Under the pieces are notes generated by a model. That model made no database searches. It was given only the letters and a program-made list of their open reading frames with translations, and was not told the DNA's origin. From the NCBI GenBank assembly GCA_018369555.1, contig JAGZCC010000036.1, positions 1-22,365 of the forward strand: 22,365 nucleotides of DNA. Reading direction: 5' to 3'. Shown here in pieces: positions 7,938 through 15,859 of this stretch. The position numbers were made by a program, and so were the translations under genes. Numbering within the stretch: position 1 is the first letter of the stretch; every line of letters starts with the position of its first letter. This DNA is from Thomasclavelia spiroformis (GTDB taxonomy: Bacteria > Bacillota_I > Bacilli_A > Erysipelotrichales > Coprobacillaceae).

Positions 7938-9706
7938 ATTTTTTTATTCATAATAACAGGAATGATCATTGGATTACGTTTTGTTTTTCGATAAAAATAT
8001 GATGATAAAATATCACGAGTAGTATTTTTAATTTCTCCAAAAGTAGTTTTACCCTGTAATAACTTAGTTAAAGAAATTTCAACTAATTTTTCTGCTTCAC
8101 GAATCATATGAAAACTATCTTTCATATAAACAAAACCACGAGAAATAATTACAGGATGTGTTAATAATTTACCAGCACGTGAATCCATACTGATTAAAAT
8201 AGAAACCATACCATCTTCAGATAAAATTTGACGATCACGAAGAACAGCAGTTGATAAACCACTTATATCATTACCATCAACATAAATATCTTCAACATGA
8301 ATTCTTGGTCCCAATCTTGCTTCACCATTGTTTAATAAAATAGTATCACCATTTGAAAGTACAAAACTATTTTCAGCTGGAACACCAACTTCTTGCGACA
8401 AGGCAGCATGAATTTTTAACATTCGATATTCACCATGAACTGGGAAAAAATATTTTGGTTTAGTTAATAACATCATTAATTTTTGTTCTTCTTGTGAAGC
8501 ATGACCTGAAGTATGTAAGTTATTAAAAGCAGTATTGATTAATACCTTAGCACCAGCTCTAAATAATTTATTAACAACAACATTGACACTATAAGCATTA
8601 CCAGGAATTGGGTTTGATGAAAAGACAACTGTATCTCCTGGTTTAATTTTTACATACTTATGAGTTCCATTAGCAATTCGGCTTAATGCTGCAAGTGCTT
8701 CTCCTTGAGAACCAGTACATAAAATTAAAATCTCATTGTCTGGCAATTTTTTTGCTTGATCATTTTTTATAAAGAAACGGTCAGGACATTTAATATATCC
8801 CATAGCTCTTGAAACTTGAATGTTGTTTTCCATCGAACGTCCATAAACAAGAATCTTTCGATTAAATTTAACTGCTGCTTCAACAATCTGTTGAACACGA
8901 TGGACATTAGATGCAAATGTTGCAACAATCAAACGACCTTCAGTTTTTCTAAATTCTTCTTGAACACTGTTTGCAACTTTCTTTTCACTGATTGAAAAAG
9001 TTGGTACTTCAGAATTAGTCGAATCACTCATTAATAAAGTAACTCCAGTTTCACCTAAAAATGACATTTTTTGATAATCAGCAACATCTCCTACAGGTGA
9101 TAAATCAAATTTAAAATCTCCTGTTTCTACAATTCGACCATTCGGTGAATTAATAATAATTCCCATTGATTCAGGAATAGAATGGTTTGTTTTAAAAAAT
9201 CCAATATTAAAATATTTAGATTTAATTTGATACTCATCATTTATTTGAATAATCTTAGTTACATTTGTAAGTCTTTTTTCATCTAATTTTCTTTTAATCA
9301 TCGCACTTGCAAGCGGTGTAGCATAAATAAATGGAATTTTTACAACCTGTAATAAAAATGGTATTCCCCCAATATGATCTTCATGACCATGAGTAATCAT
9401 TAATCCACGAATTTTCTTTTCATTTTTCTTTAAATATGAATAATCAGGAATTACATAATCAATCCCAGGTAATCCTTCTTCAGCAAACTTAACACCAGCA
9501 TCAATAATAAATAATTCATTATCGTGTTCAATACAATACATATTTTTACCGATTTCGTTAAGTCCTCCTAAAGCAAATACTTTAGTATCAATATTATTAT
9601 TTTTTTTACTTATTGTTTTTCTATAAGTAGTTGTTTTAGATTTGTTAGTATTTTTTTGATTAGTTCTGCCAGATTTTCTATTATTTGTTTTTGGCTTTTT
9701 TTCCAT
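7934..9706 (-). CDS. rnjA: Ribonuclease J (MBL-fold endo/5'-exoribonuclease)
   Basis: RNase J degrades and processes mRNA from 5' monophosphate ends and by internal cuts; cytoplasmic, part of the RNA decay machinery in Firmicutes. 590 aa. Residues 1-40 are a low-complexity Lys/Asn/Thr-rich tail (longer than in B. subtilis RNase J1). The metallo-beta-lactamase core begins at KVFALGGLNEIGKN. The metal motif HGHEDH is at 106-111, then GDFKFD, SDSTNSE, beta-CASP HTSGHAS (H398, H402) and HGEYRML. All metal ligands expected of an active enzyme are present, so a J1-like rather than a degenerate J2-like role is likely. The symbol rests on this; a second paralogue elsewhere cannot be excluded. SD AAGGAGG precedes the ATG at 9706. 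Translationally coupled to the phosphoesterase gene downstream. Confidence 0.93.
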   Translation of the reverse strand: MEKKPKTNNRKSGRTNQKNTNKSKTTTYRKTISKKNNNIDTKVFALGGLNEIGKNMYCIEHDNELFIIDAGVKFAEEGLPGIDYVIPDYSYLKKNEKKIRGLMITHGHEDHIGGIPFLLQVVKIPFIYATPLASAMIKRKLDEKRLTNVTKIIQINDEYQIKSKYFNIGFFKTNHSIPESMGIIINSPNGRIVETGDFKFDLSPVGDVADYQKMSFLGETGVTLLMSDSTNSEVPTFSISEKKVANSVQEEFRKTEGRLIVATFASNVHRVQQIVEAAVKFNRKILVYGRSMENNIQVSRAMGYIKCPDRFFIKNDQAKKLPDNEILILCTGSQGEALAALSRIANGTHKYVKIKPGDTVVFSSNPIPGNAYSVNVVVNKLFRAGAKVLINTAFNNLHTSGHASQEEQKLMMLLTKPKYFFPVHGEYRMLKIHAALSQEVGVPAENSFVLSNGDTILLNNGEARLGPRIHVEDIYVDGNDISGLSTAVLRDRQILSEDGMVSILISMDSRAGKLLTHPVIISRGFVYMKDSFHMIREAEKLVEISLTKLLQGKTTFGEIKNTTRDILSSYFYRKTKRNPMIIPVIMNKKI

Positions 9707-9744
9707 AATTACCTCCTTATTTATATTTTGTCTTCTTTTAATTT

Positions 9745-9773
9745 ATTATAACATATAAAAAGCAAGAAACTAA
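9745..9773 (-). promoter_or_regulatory. Promoter of rnj, overlapping the degV terminator
   Basis: On the minus strand an extended -10 TGT-TATAAT (9753 down to 9745) lies 17 nt from a weak -35 TTAGTT (9773-9768) that falls in the loop and 3' arm of the degV terminator hairpin. Confidence 0.45.
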
Positions 9774-9782
9774 GTTTCTTGC
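9756..9782 (-). terminator. Intrinsic terminator of the degV-family gene
   Basis: Perfect 9-bp stem GCAAGAAAC / GTTTCTTGC (9762-9770, 9774-9782), 3-nt loop. On the minus strand it is followed by TTTTTATATG. It begins one base past the degV stop (9783-9785). Confidence 0.85.
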
Positions 9783-10649
9783 CTAGATAATTTTTTTACA
9801 TGCTGCAATTGCTAGAGCATGCGGTCCGATATGACATGAAACACTTAATGATAATGGGTCACAGATAATATTTGAATTTGGATATAATTGTTCTAATTCT
9901 TTTTTTAATTCTAATGCAGGTTGTTGATCAAATGTATAAGCTATACAAATGTGCACATTTTTTCCTTTTTCAATTGGATCAAGGCGTTCTTCAATATCTT
10001 TTTGAATTGCCTCAATCATTATTTTTGTTGCTTTAGACAAAGTTCTTGATTTACTAAAAGTATCAAGTTTTTCACCTTGGATTTGTAGAATTGGTTTGAT
10101 TTTCATCATCCCACCTAATATTGCTACAGCAGGTGTAATTCTACCGCCTTTACGAAGATAATCTAATGTATTGACTGTAATATAGATAGAAGCATTTAAT
10201 TTATTAGCTTCAAGAATTTCTTTTATTTCTTTTGCTGATTTTCCTTGTTTACTAAGTTCAATGGCATCAAAAACATCCCATTTTTGAGTTACTGAGATTC
10301 TTTGGGAATCAACGACTTGAACTTTTCCATCATATTCATTAGCTAACATTATAGCAGTTTGACAAGAACCACTTAAACTACTAGACATTGGAATGTATAC
10401 GATCTCATCATATTCTTTTAATACCTCATCCCATAGTTTACTTACGTCACCTACTAATGGTTGACTAGTAAAAACTTTAGCGTCATTCATTAATTTGTCA
10501 AAAAAATCACTATGTGTTAAATTAATATCTTCATAGAAGGTCTCACCATCAATAGTAAAGGGCATAGGTAAAACATAAATACCTAATTTTTTTCCTTCCT
10601 CTTGTCTTATTCCAGAATTACTATCAGTGACTATTGCAACTTTGCTCAT
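9783..10649 (-). CDS. DegV family fatty-acid-binding protein
   Basis: 288 aa, the normal size for DegV / FakB-like proteins, which bind a long-chain fatty acid and in several Firmicutes present it to the kinase FakA. Visible blocks: VAIVTDSNSGI (N-terminal, DegV motif TDSxS), VFTSQPLVGD (about 59-68), YIPMSSSLSGSCQTA (about 94-108), VDSQRIS, and YLRKGGRITPAVAILGGMMKIKPIL. The last is the family's most conserved stretch, including the lipid-contacting GGR. SD AGGAGG precedes the ATG at 10649. It has its own promoter and terminator, so it is a single-gene unit. No fakA partner lies in the window. Calling it FakB is reasonable but not proved by sequence. Confidence 0.92.
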   Translation of the reverse strand: MSKVAIVTDSNSGIRQEEGKKLGIYVLPMPFTIDGETFYEDINLTHSDFFDKLMNDAKVFTSQPLVGDVSKLWDEVLKEYDEIVYIPMSSSLSGSCQTAIMLANEYDGKVQVVDSQRISVTQKWDVFDAIELSKQGKSAKEIKEILEANKLNASIYITVNTLDYLRKGGRITPAVAILGGMMKIKPILQIQGEKLDTFSKSRTLSKATKIMIEAIQKDIEERLDPIEKGKNVHICIAYTFDQQPALELKKELEQLYPNSNIICDPLSLSVSCHIGPHALAIAACKKII

Positions 10650-10674
10650 AAAAAACCTCCTATCTCTAAAACAT

Positions 10675-10702
10675 ATTTTACTTAAAATAATAAAAAATGC
10701 AA
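10675..10702 (-). promoter_or_regulatory. Promoter of the degV-family gene
   Basis: Minus strand: -35 TTGCAT (10702-10697), 16-nt spacer, -10 TAAAAT (10680-10675), upstream of the AGGAGG SD for ATG 10649. Confidence 0.5.
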
Positions 10703-10746
10703 ACTATTTAGGTATTATTACTAAAATATTTCAATTAAATTAATAA

Positions 10747-10791
10747 CAAAACTAAAACTGTATTATAACTTGTAATACAGTTTGGGTTTTG
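10747..10791 (+). promoter_or_regulatory. Long palindrome, probable operator of the GntR regulator
   Basis: Inverted repeat of two 19-nt arms (10747-10765 and 10773-10791) around a 7-nt centre. The inner core ACTGTATTA-N7-TAATACAGT is perfect; the outer part has one mismatch and one G-T pair. The right arm covers the -35/-10 spacer of the gntR promoter, so a dimer bound here would block RNA polymerase. Auto-repression by the adjacent regulator is inferred. Confidence 0.65.
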
Positions 10792-10798
10792 TTATACT
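10770..10798 (+). promoter_or_regulatory. Promoter of the gntR-ABC operon
   Basis: -35 TTGTAA (10770-10775), 17-nt spacer, extended -10 TGT-TATACT (TATACT at 10793-10798). SD AAGGAG (10813-10818) lies before ATG 10827. Confidence 0.75.
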
Positions 10799-10826
10799 TT
10801 AAATATAAAATAAAGGAGTTGTATAT

Positions 10827-11192
10827 ATGAAAATAGATAACAATAATGCAATACCTATTTATGAACAAATATATAAACAATTGTTGGACTATATAACAAC
10901 TGGTTTGATGCAACCTGAAGAAAAATTACCATCAGTTCGAGAATTATCTTCAAATATGCATATTAATCCAAATACAGTTGTTAAAGCGTATCGTATTTTA
11001 GAACAACAGGGATTTATTTATTCAATTCCAGGAAAAGGAAGTTTTGTAAGTTCGAAACAAAATTATCAAACGCAACTATTTACTGAACAAATTAATGAAT
11101 TAATTCAAGAAATAGTTACTAAGGGAAAGTACATTGGAATAAGTTTTGAACAATTAACTGATTTAATTAAACAAGTATGGGAGGAAAAATAA
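10827..11192 (+). CDS. GntR-family transcriptional regulator, YtrA subfamily
   Basis: Small cytoplasmic repressor, 121 aa. It has an N-terminal winged helix-turn-helix (about 10-75: LPSVRELSSNMHINPNTVVKAY recognition region, then GFIYSIPGKGSFV wing) and a short C-terminal helical dimerisation segment (about 85-121) instead of a ligand-binding domain. This is the YtrA architecture; these regulators nearly always control the ABC transporter genes encoded next to them, often induced by cell-wall-active compounds. Here the gene is followed by an ATPase whose ATG overlaps the regulator's stop (TAATG), then two permeases. The palindrome at 10747-10791 is its likely binding site. The inducer is unknown. 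Confidence 0.93.
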   Translation: MKIDNNNAIPIYEQIYKQLLDYITTGLMQPEEKLPSVRELSSNMHINPNTVVKAYRILEQQGFIYSIPGKGSFVSSKQNYQTQLFTEQINELIQEIVTKGKYIGISFEQLTDLIKQVWEEK

Positions 11193-12094
11193 TGATAGTA
11201 GTAAAAGAACTTTCTAAAAAAATAGGTAATCAACAGATACTTAGCGATATTAATTTAAAAATACCTAAAGGCTCAATATATGGAATAATTGGGAAAAATG
11301 GTGCGGGAAAAACGACTTTAATACGTCATTTAGTTGGTGCTTATCGCGGTGATAGTGGGTATGTTGAATTAGAAGGAATGCGTATTTACGAAAATGTATT
11401 TGCTAAAAGTAAATTGGTTTATATACCCGATGAATTTTTTGATACGTTTGGTTCAAATGTTAATGATGTAAAACGGTTATATCAGGGATTATATCCAAGT
11501 TTTAATGAAGAGAGATATTATAAGTTAATGAGAATGTTTAATCGTGATGATTTACAAAATTTCAATAATTTTTCTAAAGGAATGAAAAAGCAGGTAATGT
11601 TTATTTTGGCTCTTTCAATTATGCCTGAGTATTTGATTATGGATGAACCGTTTGATGGTCTGGATCCAAATGTTCGTAAAATCATTTGGGATATTTTAAT
11701 TCAAGATGTAAGTGAAAGACAAATGACGATTTTTATTTCTAGTCATCATTTAAATGAGTTAGATAGTATGTGTGATCATATTGCATTAATTGATGAAGGA
11801 AAGATTGTTTTTGAAAAATCCTTAGATGAATTAAAAAAGGATTATCATAAATTACAAATTGTTTTAGAGATGGGGAAAGATATGTATTTATTAGAAAAAG
11901 AATTGAATATTTTATCTCATCAGATGATAGGTCGGGTTCATACATTGATTGTAGTAGGAGAGTATGAAGAAATTAATGGAATAGTTTCTAAGTATAATCC
12001 ACTTGTTAATGAAACGCTGTCACTTTCTCTTGAAGAAATCTTCTTGTATACGATGAAAGGGGATTATGATGAATTTAAAGAACTCATGGTTTAA
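11192..12094 (+). CDS. ABC transporter ATP-binding protein (YtrB-like)
   Basis: ATPase subunit, 300 aa from ATG 11192. The in-frame ATG at 11177 is rejected because the SD GGGAGG (11179-11184) lies inside that extension and 7 nt before 11192. Motifs: Walker A GKNGAGKT (34-41), signature FSKGMKKQ (127-134), Walker B YLIMDEP (147-153), switch His in SSHHL (H185). A C-terminal extension of about 90 residues follows the nucleotide-binding core, as in BcrA/YtrB-type exporters. The start overlaps the regulator's stop by one base and the 3' end overlaps the next permease gene by 26 nt, so the operon is tightly coupled. It should energise the two permeases downstream. Confidence 0.93.
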   Translation: MIVVKELSKKIGNQQILSDINLKIPKGSIYGIIGKNGAGKTTLIRHLVGAYRGDSGYVELEGMRIYENVFAKSKLVYIPDEFFDTFGSNVNDVKRLYQGLYPSFNEERYYKLMRMFNRDDLQNFNNFSKGMKKQVMFILALSIMPEYLIMDEPFDGLDPNVRKIIWDILIQDVSERQMTIFISSHHLNELDSMCDHIALIDEGKIVFEKSLDELKKDYHKLQIVLEMGKDMYLLEKELNILSHQMIGRVHTLIVVGEYEEINGIVSKYNPLVNETLSLSLEEIFLYTMKGDYDEFKELMV

Positions 12095-13916
12095 TTTGCC
12101 ATTATTTAAAAATACTATCAAAAGCAATTTAATTATTTCTAAAGTATCTTTATTAATATTTTTAGGTTTTTTTATTTTAAGTATCATTGAATCTAGCATA
12201 GGATATGTATGTGTGGTTGTTTTTGTATTTAGTTCAATCATTTTAACAACAGCTTATCCATGTGTTATACAAGGGTATTTTATTGATAAAATCAAATCAA
12301 CTTTATTAAAATCGTTACCTTTAGATACTAAGTGTATTTGGTTTACTAATTATTTATCAGGTTATTTAATTGTTTTAGTAACTTTATTGATCGAGGGAAT
12401 TGGATTAATATTATTAAGTTTAATTGCTCAAGGCCATCCATATTTGTTTGAGTCGTTAATGTTATCTAATTGTCGATTTATTTTAATGATTTTTGTTTTA
12501 TTATTTATTTATTATACAATTGTTTTCCTTTTTTCAAGTATAGCCGGTAGTCGTTTAGGACAAGTTGTTTTTAGTATTTTTGGTTATACTTTTCCGGTAA
12601 TTATTTTAATTAGTTTAATATTATTTACAAAATATTTAGTTCCTTGTCAAACTGATTTAGTATTACAGTATAGTAGTTGGTTATTTCCTATTGTTTCAGC
12701 AATGGAGTATATAGAAAATGGCAATTTAACTGTTTTTTTTCATTGTTTGATTGCACTGATATTTTTTGGATTAAGCTATTTTGTTTATAAAAATCGTGAT
12801 GATGAGTATATTGGAGAACCCCTTGTTTATAATAAGATTATTTTACTTTTTAAAATAGGTGTTACTTTAGCAGTTACAACTCTTGTATTTTATTTAATTG
12901 TCTGTCTAGGAAAATTAGATATTTCTTTGGGAAGTAGAGGGATTGTTTTATTATTATTAATATATTTAATAGTTGGAATAATTGTTGGAATCATTATTGA
13001 AACAATTTTTAAAAATCAATATATCTATCGTAAAATAGTTATTTATGCAGTGATATTAGTAGTGAGTTTTTTGACAAATTATTTTGTTGCAAATAATATT
13101 TATGAACGTAGTATTAGAAGTGTTTTAAAAGATTCAAATGCTACGGGAACGATATATGATAATTATAGTGGTTATGGGGGGATTGAGTTTAAAGATACTG
13201 ATTTGAAAGATATAGTTAATTGGTTGGATAATAATCGTGAAAATATTAAAAAGTATCATGGTTATAATGAGCAGAGTTTACTTTCTTTGGATATTTATAA
13301 TGATTCTAGTGGTAATATAGCTACTTATACTTTTACAAAAGAGGGAATTATTGAATATTTTAATCAAAGAGAGAATGATTATTTTAATGATTTAGTTGGA
13401 AATTTTGAAAATGAAAAATATTTAAATGTTTATTTTGGTGATAAGATTTATTATTTGAATGCTAATCAGATAAGTAAACTCTATCAGATGTGTAATGATC
13501 AAAGTCTAAAAATTCAAGATTATTTTAATGAAGATGTTATTAATTTGTTTAATTTTGAAGGTAAAAGCTATTTTATTAAAGATAATGATGAAGTTAAAGA
13601 ATTTATTATAAATGAATGTAGTAGTCAAACTAAATTAATTAATAAGTGTAATGAATTTATAGATGATAAAAATAATTATTTAGATATTAGTAATAGTTTG
13701 ATTAAAAATTATATTGAAGAAAATTATAAGATTAAAAATATTAATGATTTGTATTTGAGTGAATATCAAATCATTGATTTTAATGAAACTCAAGTAAGTT
13801 ATTTACTAGAATTATCAGCAACAAGTAAAGATGATAGTTATAGTGGTAAGATTATTGTTGATTTAAAAGAAGTTGGCAATAAAATTGTTATTGCTTCGAT
13901 TAGGGGAGGCGAATAG
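12069..13916 (+). CDS. ABC-2 type permease with large extracytoplasmic C-terminal domain (first of two paralogues)
   Basis: 615 aa from ATG 12069 (ATG 12066 is possible, but AAAGGGG at 12056-12062 is better spaced for 12069). Residues 1 to about 340 hold about eight hydrophobic helices. Between the first helices is the motif DKIKSTLLKSLPLDTKCIWFTNYLSG, typical of ABC-2 permeases (SLP...SG). Residues about 345-615 are soluble, Asn/Asp/Lys-rich and predicted outside the membrane. The start of this domain (ERSIRSV ... DLKDIVNWLDNN) resembles the matching region of the next gene. The topology recalls Firmicute permeases ending in a DUF6449-like domain; that name is tentative. With the ATPase and second permease it probably forms one heteromeric exporter or sensor. 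Confidence 0.82.
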   Translation: MNLKNSWFNLPLFKNTIKSNLIISKVSLLIFLGFFILSIIESSIGYVCVVVFVFSSIILTTAYPCVIQGYFIDKIKSTLLKSLPLDTKCIWFTNYLSGYLIVLVTLLIEGIGLILLSLIAQGHPYLFESLMLSNCRFILMIFVLLFIYYTIVFLFSSIAGSRLGQVVFSIFGYTFPVIILISLILFTKYLVPCQTDLVLQYSSWLFPIVSAMEYIENGNLTVFFHCLIALIFFGLSYFVYKNRDDEYIGEPLVYNKIILLFKIGVTLAVTTLVFYLIVCLGKLDISLGSRGIVLLLLIYLIVGIIVGIIIETIFKNQYIYRKIVIYAVILVVSFLTNYFVANNIYERSIRSVLKDSNATGTIYDNYSGYGGIEFKDTDLKDIVNWLDNNRENIKKYHGYNEQSLLSLDIYNDSSGNIATYTFTKEGIIEYFNQRENDYFNDLVGNFENEKYLNVYFGDKIYYLNANQISKLYQMCNDQSLKIQDYFNEDVINLFNFEGKSYFIKDNDEVKEFIINECSSQTKLINKCNEFIDDKNNYLDISNSLIKNYIEENYKIKNINDLYLSEYQIIDFNETQVSYLLELSATSKDDSYSGKIIVDLKEVGNKIVIASIRGGE

Positions 13917-13917
13917 A

Positions 13918-15402
13918 ATGTTTAATTTGTTTAAAAATGATTTAAAGCAGTTAAAGCATGTTATGGTTATTTTTATTTGCTGTCTTTTATTGGATTATTT
14001 GATAGGAATAATGTCTTTTGAAAAAGATGTTATAAAAATAATGTTTTATTTAACTGTTTTTATCTTTTCATTGATTATTCCTATGATTAATCTTAAATAT
14101 TTGTTTAATTCAACGAAACAAACTCATTTTAATTCTTTACCCTTAACAAGGATTCAAGGTTTTATTGTTCATTATTTGAGTGGAATTATTTGTTTAATTA
14201 TTCCTGCAATAATATATTGTTGGATAATGAAATTAAATTGTATAAATTTATTATTGTTAGTTTTTATCTATTATAGTTTGGTGAATTTAACAGCGTATTG
14301 TACAACTTCTTTTATTACTAATATAATTTTACTTTTAGCGATTATTTTAATTCCGGTAGTTTTATATTTAAGTTTGTCTGGTATTTTTACTACATATATA
14401 CGTGGTGTAATATTTGATGGGTTATCGTTAAATTTGGTGAAATATCTATTGCCGTTTGTTGGATTTATTACTGATATAAAAAATGTAATTGATTTAAAAG
14501 AAATCTTAGCGTATTTAAGTTATATTTTAATTATTTTATTTTTAGCTGTATGTGCTTGTAAATATCGTAGACTTGAAAATAATTATCATGGTTTCAGTTA
14601 TAAGTTTGTTGCTAATGTAATTGTTTTATTGATTATTGTTAGTATTTCCTGGGGGATTTTAGCTATTATTGGCATGAGCTATGTTACAGTAAAAGAATTT
14701 ATGGCTTTAAATGTTATTATTACGTTAATTGTTGTTTTTATAATTCAATTTATTCGTTATCGTAAGATCAAATATGGTTTATATGTACTTCAAACAATTG
14801 TAATAAGTATTATTACAACATGTATCTTTTTTACATCAATGGATTATATTGAAAATTATATTCCTAGATCAATTAAGGCAGTTGCAATTAATCCAATGTT
14901 AAATAGTCAAAATATTATTCTAAAAGATCAACAAAGTATTAATAAAATCGTTAATATTCATCAGCAATTATTAACTTCTAAAGATGGAAATTATGAAATT
15001 AATGTTACATATTATACAAATAATGCTAAAGTAGTTAGACAGTATGATGTCAATCAAAAAACTTTTAATAATGTACTTAATGAAATAGATGATAATTTAT
15101 TGAAAAGTTGGTTAAGTGAAAGTTATCGGCTTTTAAAAGCTCTTGATCAAAATATTGAATTGGAAGTTTATGATGAAAATACTGGATATTTTATTGAAGA
15201 TATTGAGCTTTTTAAAAGTATTTTAAAAACTAAATTAAATGATTTTAAAAATGATCAAACATTACTTAATAAGATAGAGTATGCATCTGTATATACTAAT
15301 ATTAATGTTGTTAAAAATGAAACTATTAAAACATTTTGGTGTTATTCAAATGATCCAATTGCTCTTGCAATAAAAGAAATTAATAAAATAAAAGCAAATT
15401 AG
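13918..15402 (+). CDS. ABC-2 type permease with extracytoplasmic C-terminal domain (second paralogue)
   Basis: 494 aa from ATG 13918, 1 nt after the previous stop. The longer in-frame start at 13873 is rejected because the SD GGGGAGG (13903-13909) sits 8 nt before 13918. About eight membrane helices fill residues 15-305, again with an early SLPLTRIQGFIVHYLSG motif. The soluble C-terminal part (about 308-494) begins IPRSIKAVAINPMLN...QQSINKIVNIHQQLL and continues NVTYYTNNAKVVRQYDV. This pattern lines up with the first permease and with DUF6449-type domains (tentative). Its C-terminal domain is about 80 residues shorter than the partner's. The pair most likely makes a heterodimeric pore served by the single ATPase of the operon. 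No obvious terminator follows, so some read-through into trxA is possible. Confidence 0.82.
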   Translation: MFNLFKNDLKQLKHVMVIFICCLLLDYLIGIMSFEKDVIKIMFYLTVFIFSLIIPMINLKYLFNSTKQTHFNSLPLTRIQGFIVHYLSGIICLIIPAIIYCWIMKLNCINLLLLVFIYYSLVNLTAYCTTSFITNIILLLAIILIPVVLYLSLSGIFTTYIRGVIFDGLSLNLVKYLLPFVGFITDIKNVIDLKEILAYLSYILIILFLAVCACKYRRLENNYHGFSYKFVANVIVLLIIVSISWGILAIIGMSYVTVKEFMALNVIITLIVVFIIQFIRYRKIKYGLYVLQTIVISIITTCIFFTSMDYIENYIPRSIKAVAINPMLNSQNIILKDQQSINKIVNIHQQLLTSKDGNYEINVTYYTNNAKVVRQYDVNQKTFNNVLNEIDDNLLKSWLSESYRLLKALDQNIELEVYDENTGYFIEDIELFKSILKTKLNDFKNDQTLLNKIEYASVYTNINVVKNETIKTFWCYSNDPIALAIKEINKIKAN

Positions 15403-15449
15403 TTGTAATTATTTTAATAATCGGCATAATGTAAGTAGAGGTGAATAAA

Positions 15450-15755
15450 ATGAAAATATTAAATAGTAATGAATTTGATAATGCAATTGCCAGTGGTATT
15501 GTATTAGTTGATTTTTATGCGGATTGGTGTGGGCCATGTAAAATGTTAGCTCCTGTATTAGAAGGATTATCAGAAAAAATGGATAAAGTTACTTTTTATA
15601 AAGTAAACGTTGATGTTTCATCAGATTTAGCAGGTCGTTATGGTATTCAAGCAATCCCTAATTTAGTTATTTTTAAAGATGGTAAAGCGGTAGATCAAAT
15701 TACAGGATTTGTGCCTGAAGGTGAAATTGTTAGTAGATTAGAAAAAGTTTTATAA
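15450..15755 (+). CDS. trxA: Thioredoxin
   Basis: Cytoplasmic disulfide reductase, 101 aa from ATG 15450. The in-frame GTG at 15441 is part of the SD AGAGGTG, 6 nt before the ATG, so it is not taken as the start. Active site DWCGPCK with C27 and C30; cis-proline in IQAIPNLVIF; conserved IVLVDFYADW and FKDGKAVDQITGF. Length and motifs are those of a classical TrxA with no extra domains. It is 47 nt after the ABC permease and closed by a terminator of its own; the neighbours give no specific functional link. No thioredoxin reductase gene is in the window. Confidence 0.95.
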   Translation: MKILNSNEFDNAIASGIVLVDFYADWCGPCKMLAPVLEGLSEKMDKVTFYKVNVDVSSDLAGRYGIQAIPNLVIFKDGKAVDQITGFVPEGEIVSRLEKVL

Positions 15756-15757
15756 TT

Positions 15758-15783
15758 AAGATAGACAGATGTCTATCTTTTAC
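15758..15783 (+). terminator. Intrinsic terminator of trxA
   Basis: Perfect 9-bp stem AAGATAGAC (15758-15766) / GTCTATCTT (15771-15779), loop AGAT, then a short T-rich tail. Confidence 0.8.
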
Positions 15784-15859
15784 TTTAAGCAAGAAATGTT
15801 TAAATTTGTAAGATTTTGTAGTTGAGATGTTATATAATATAATTATAGGGAGGATAAAT

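Noticed and set aside
12020..12241. Minus-strand frames inside the ABC ATPase/permease junction (also 11739-11945)
   Set aside because: Shadows of well-supported plus-strand genes.
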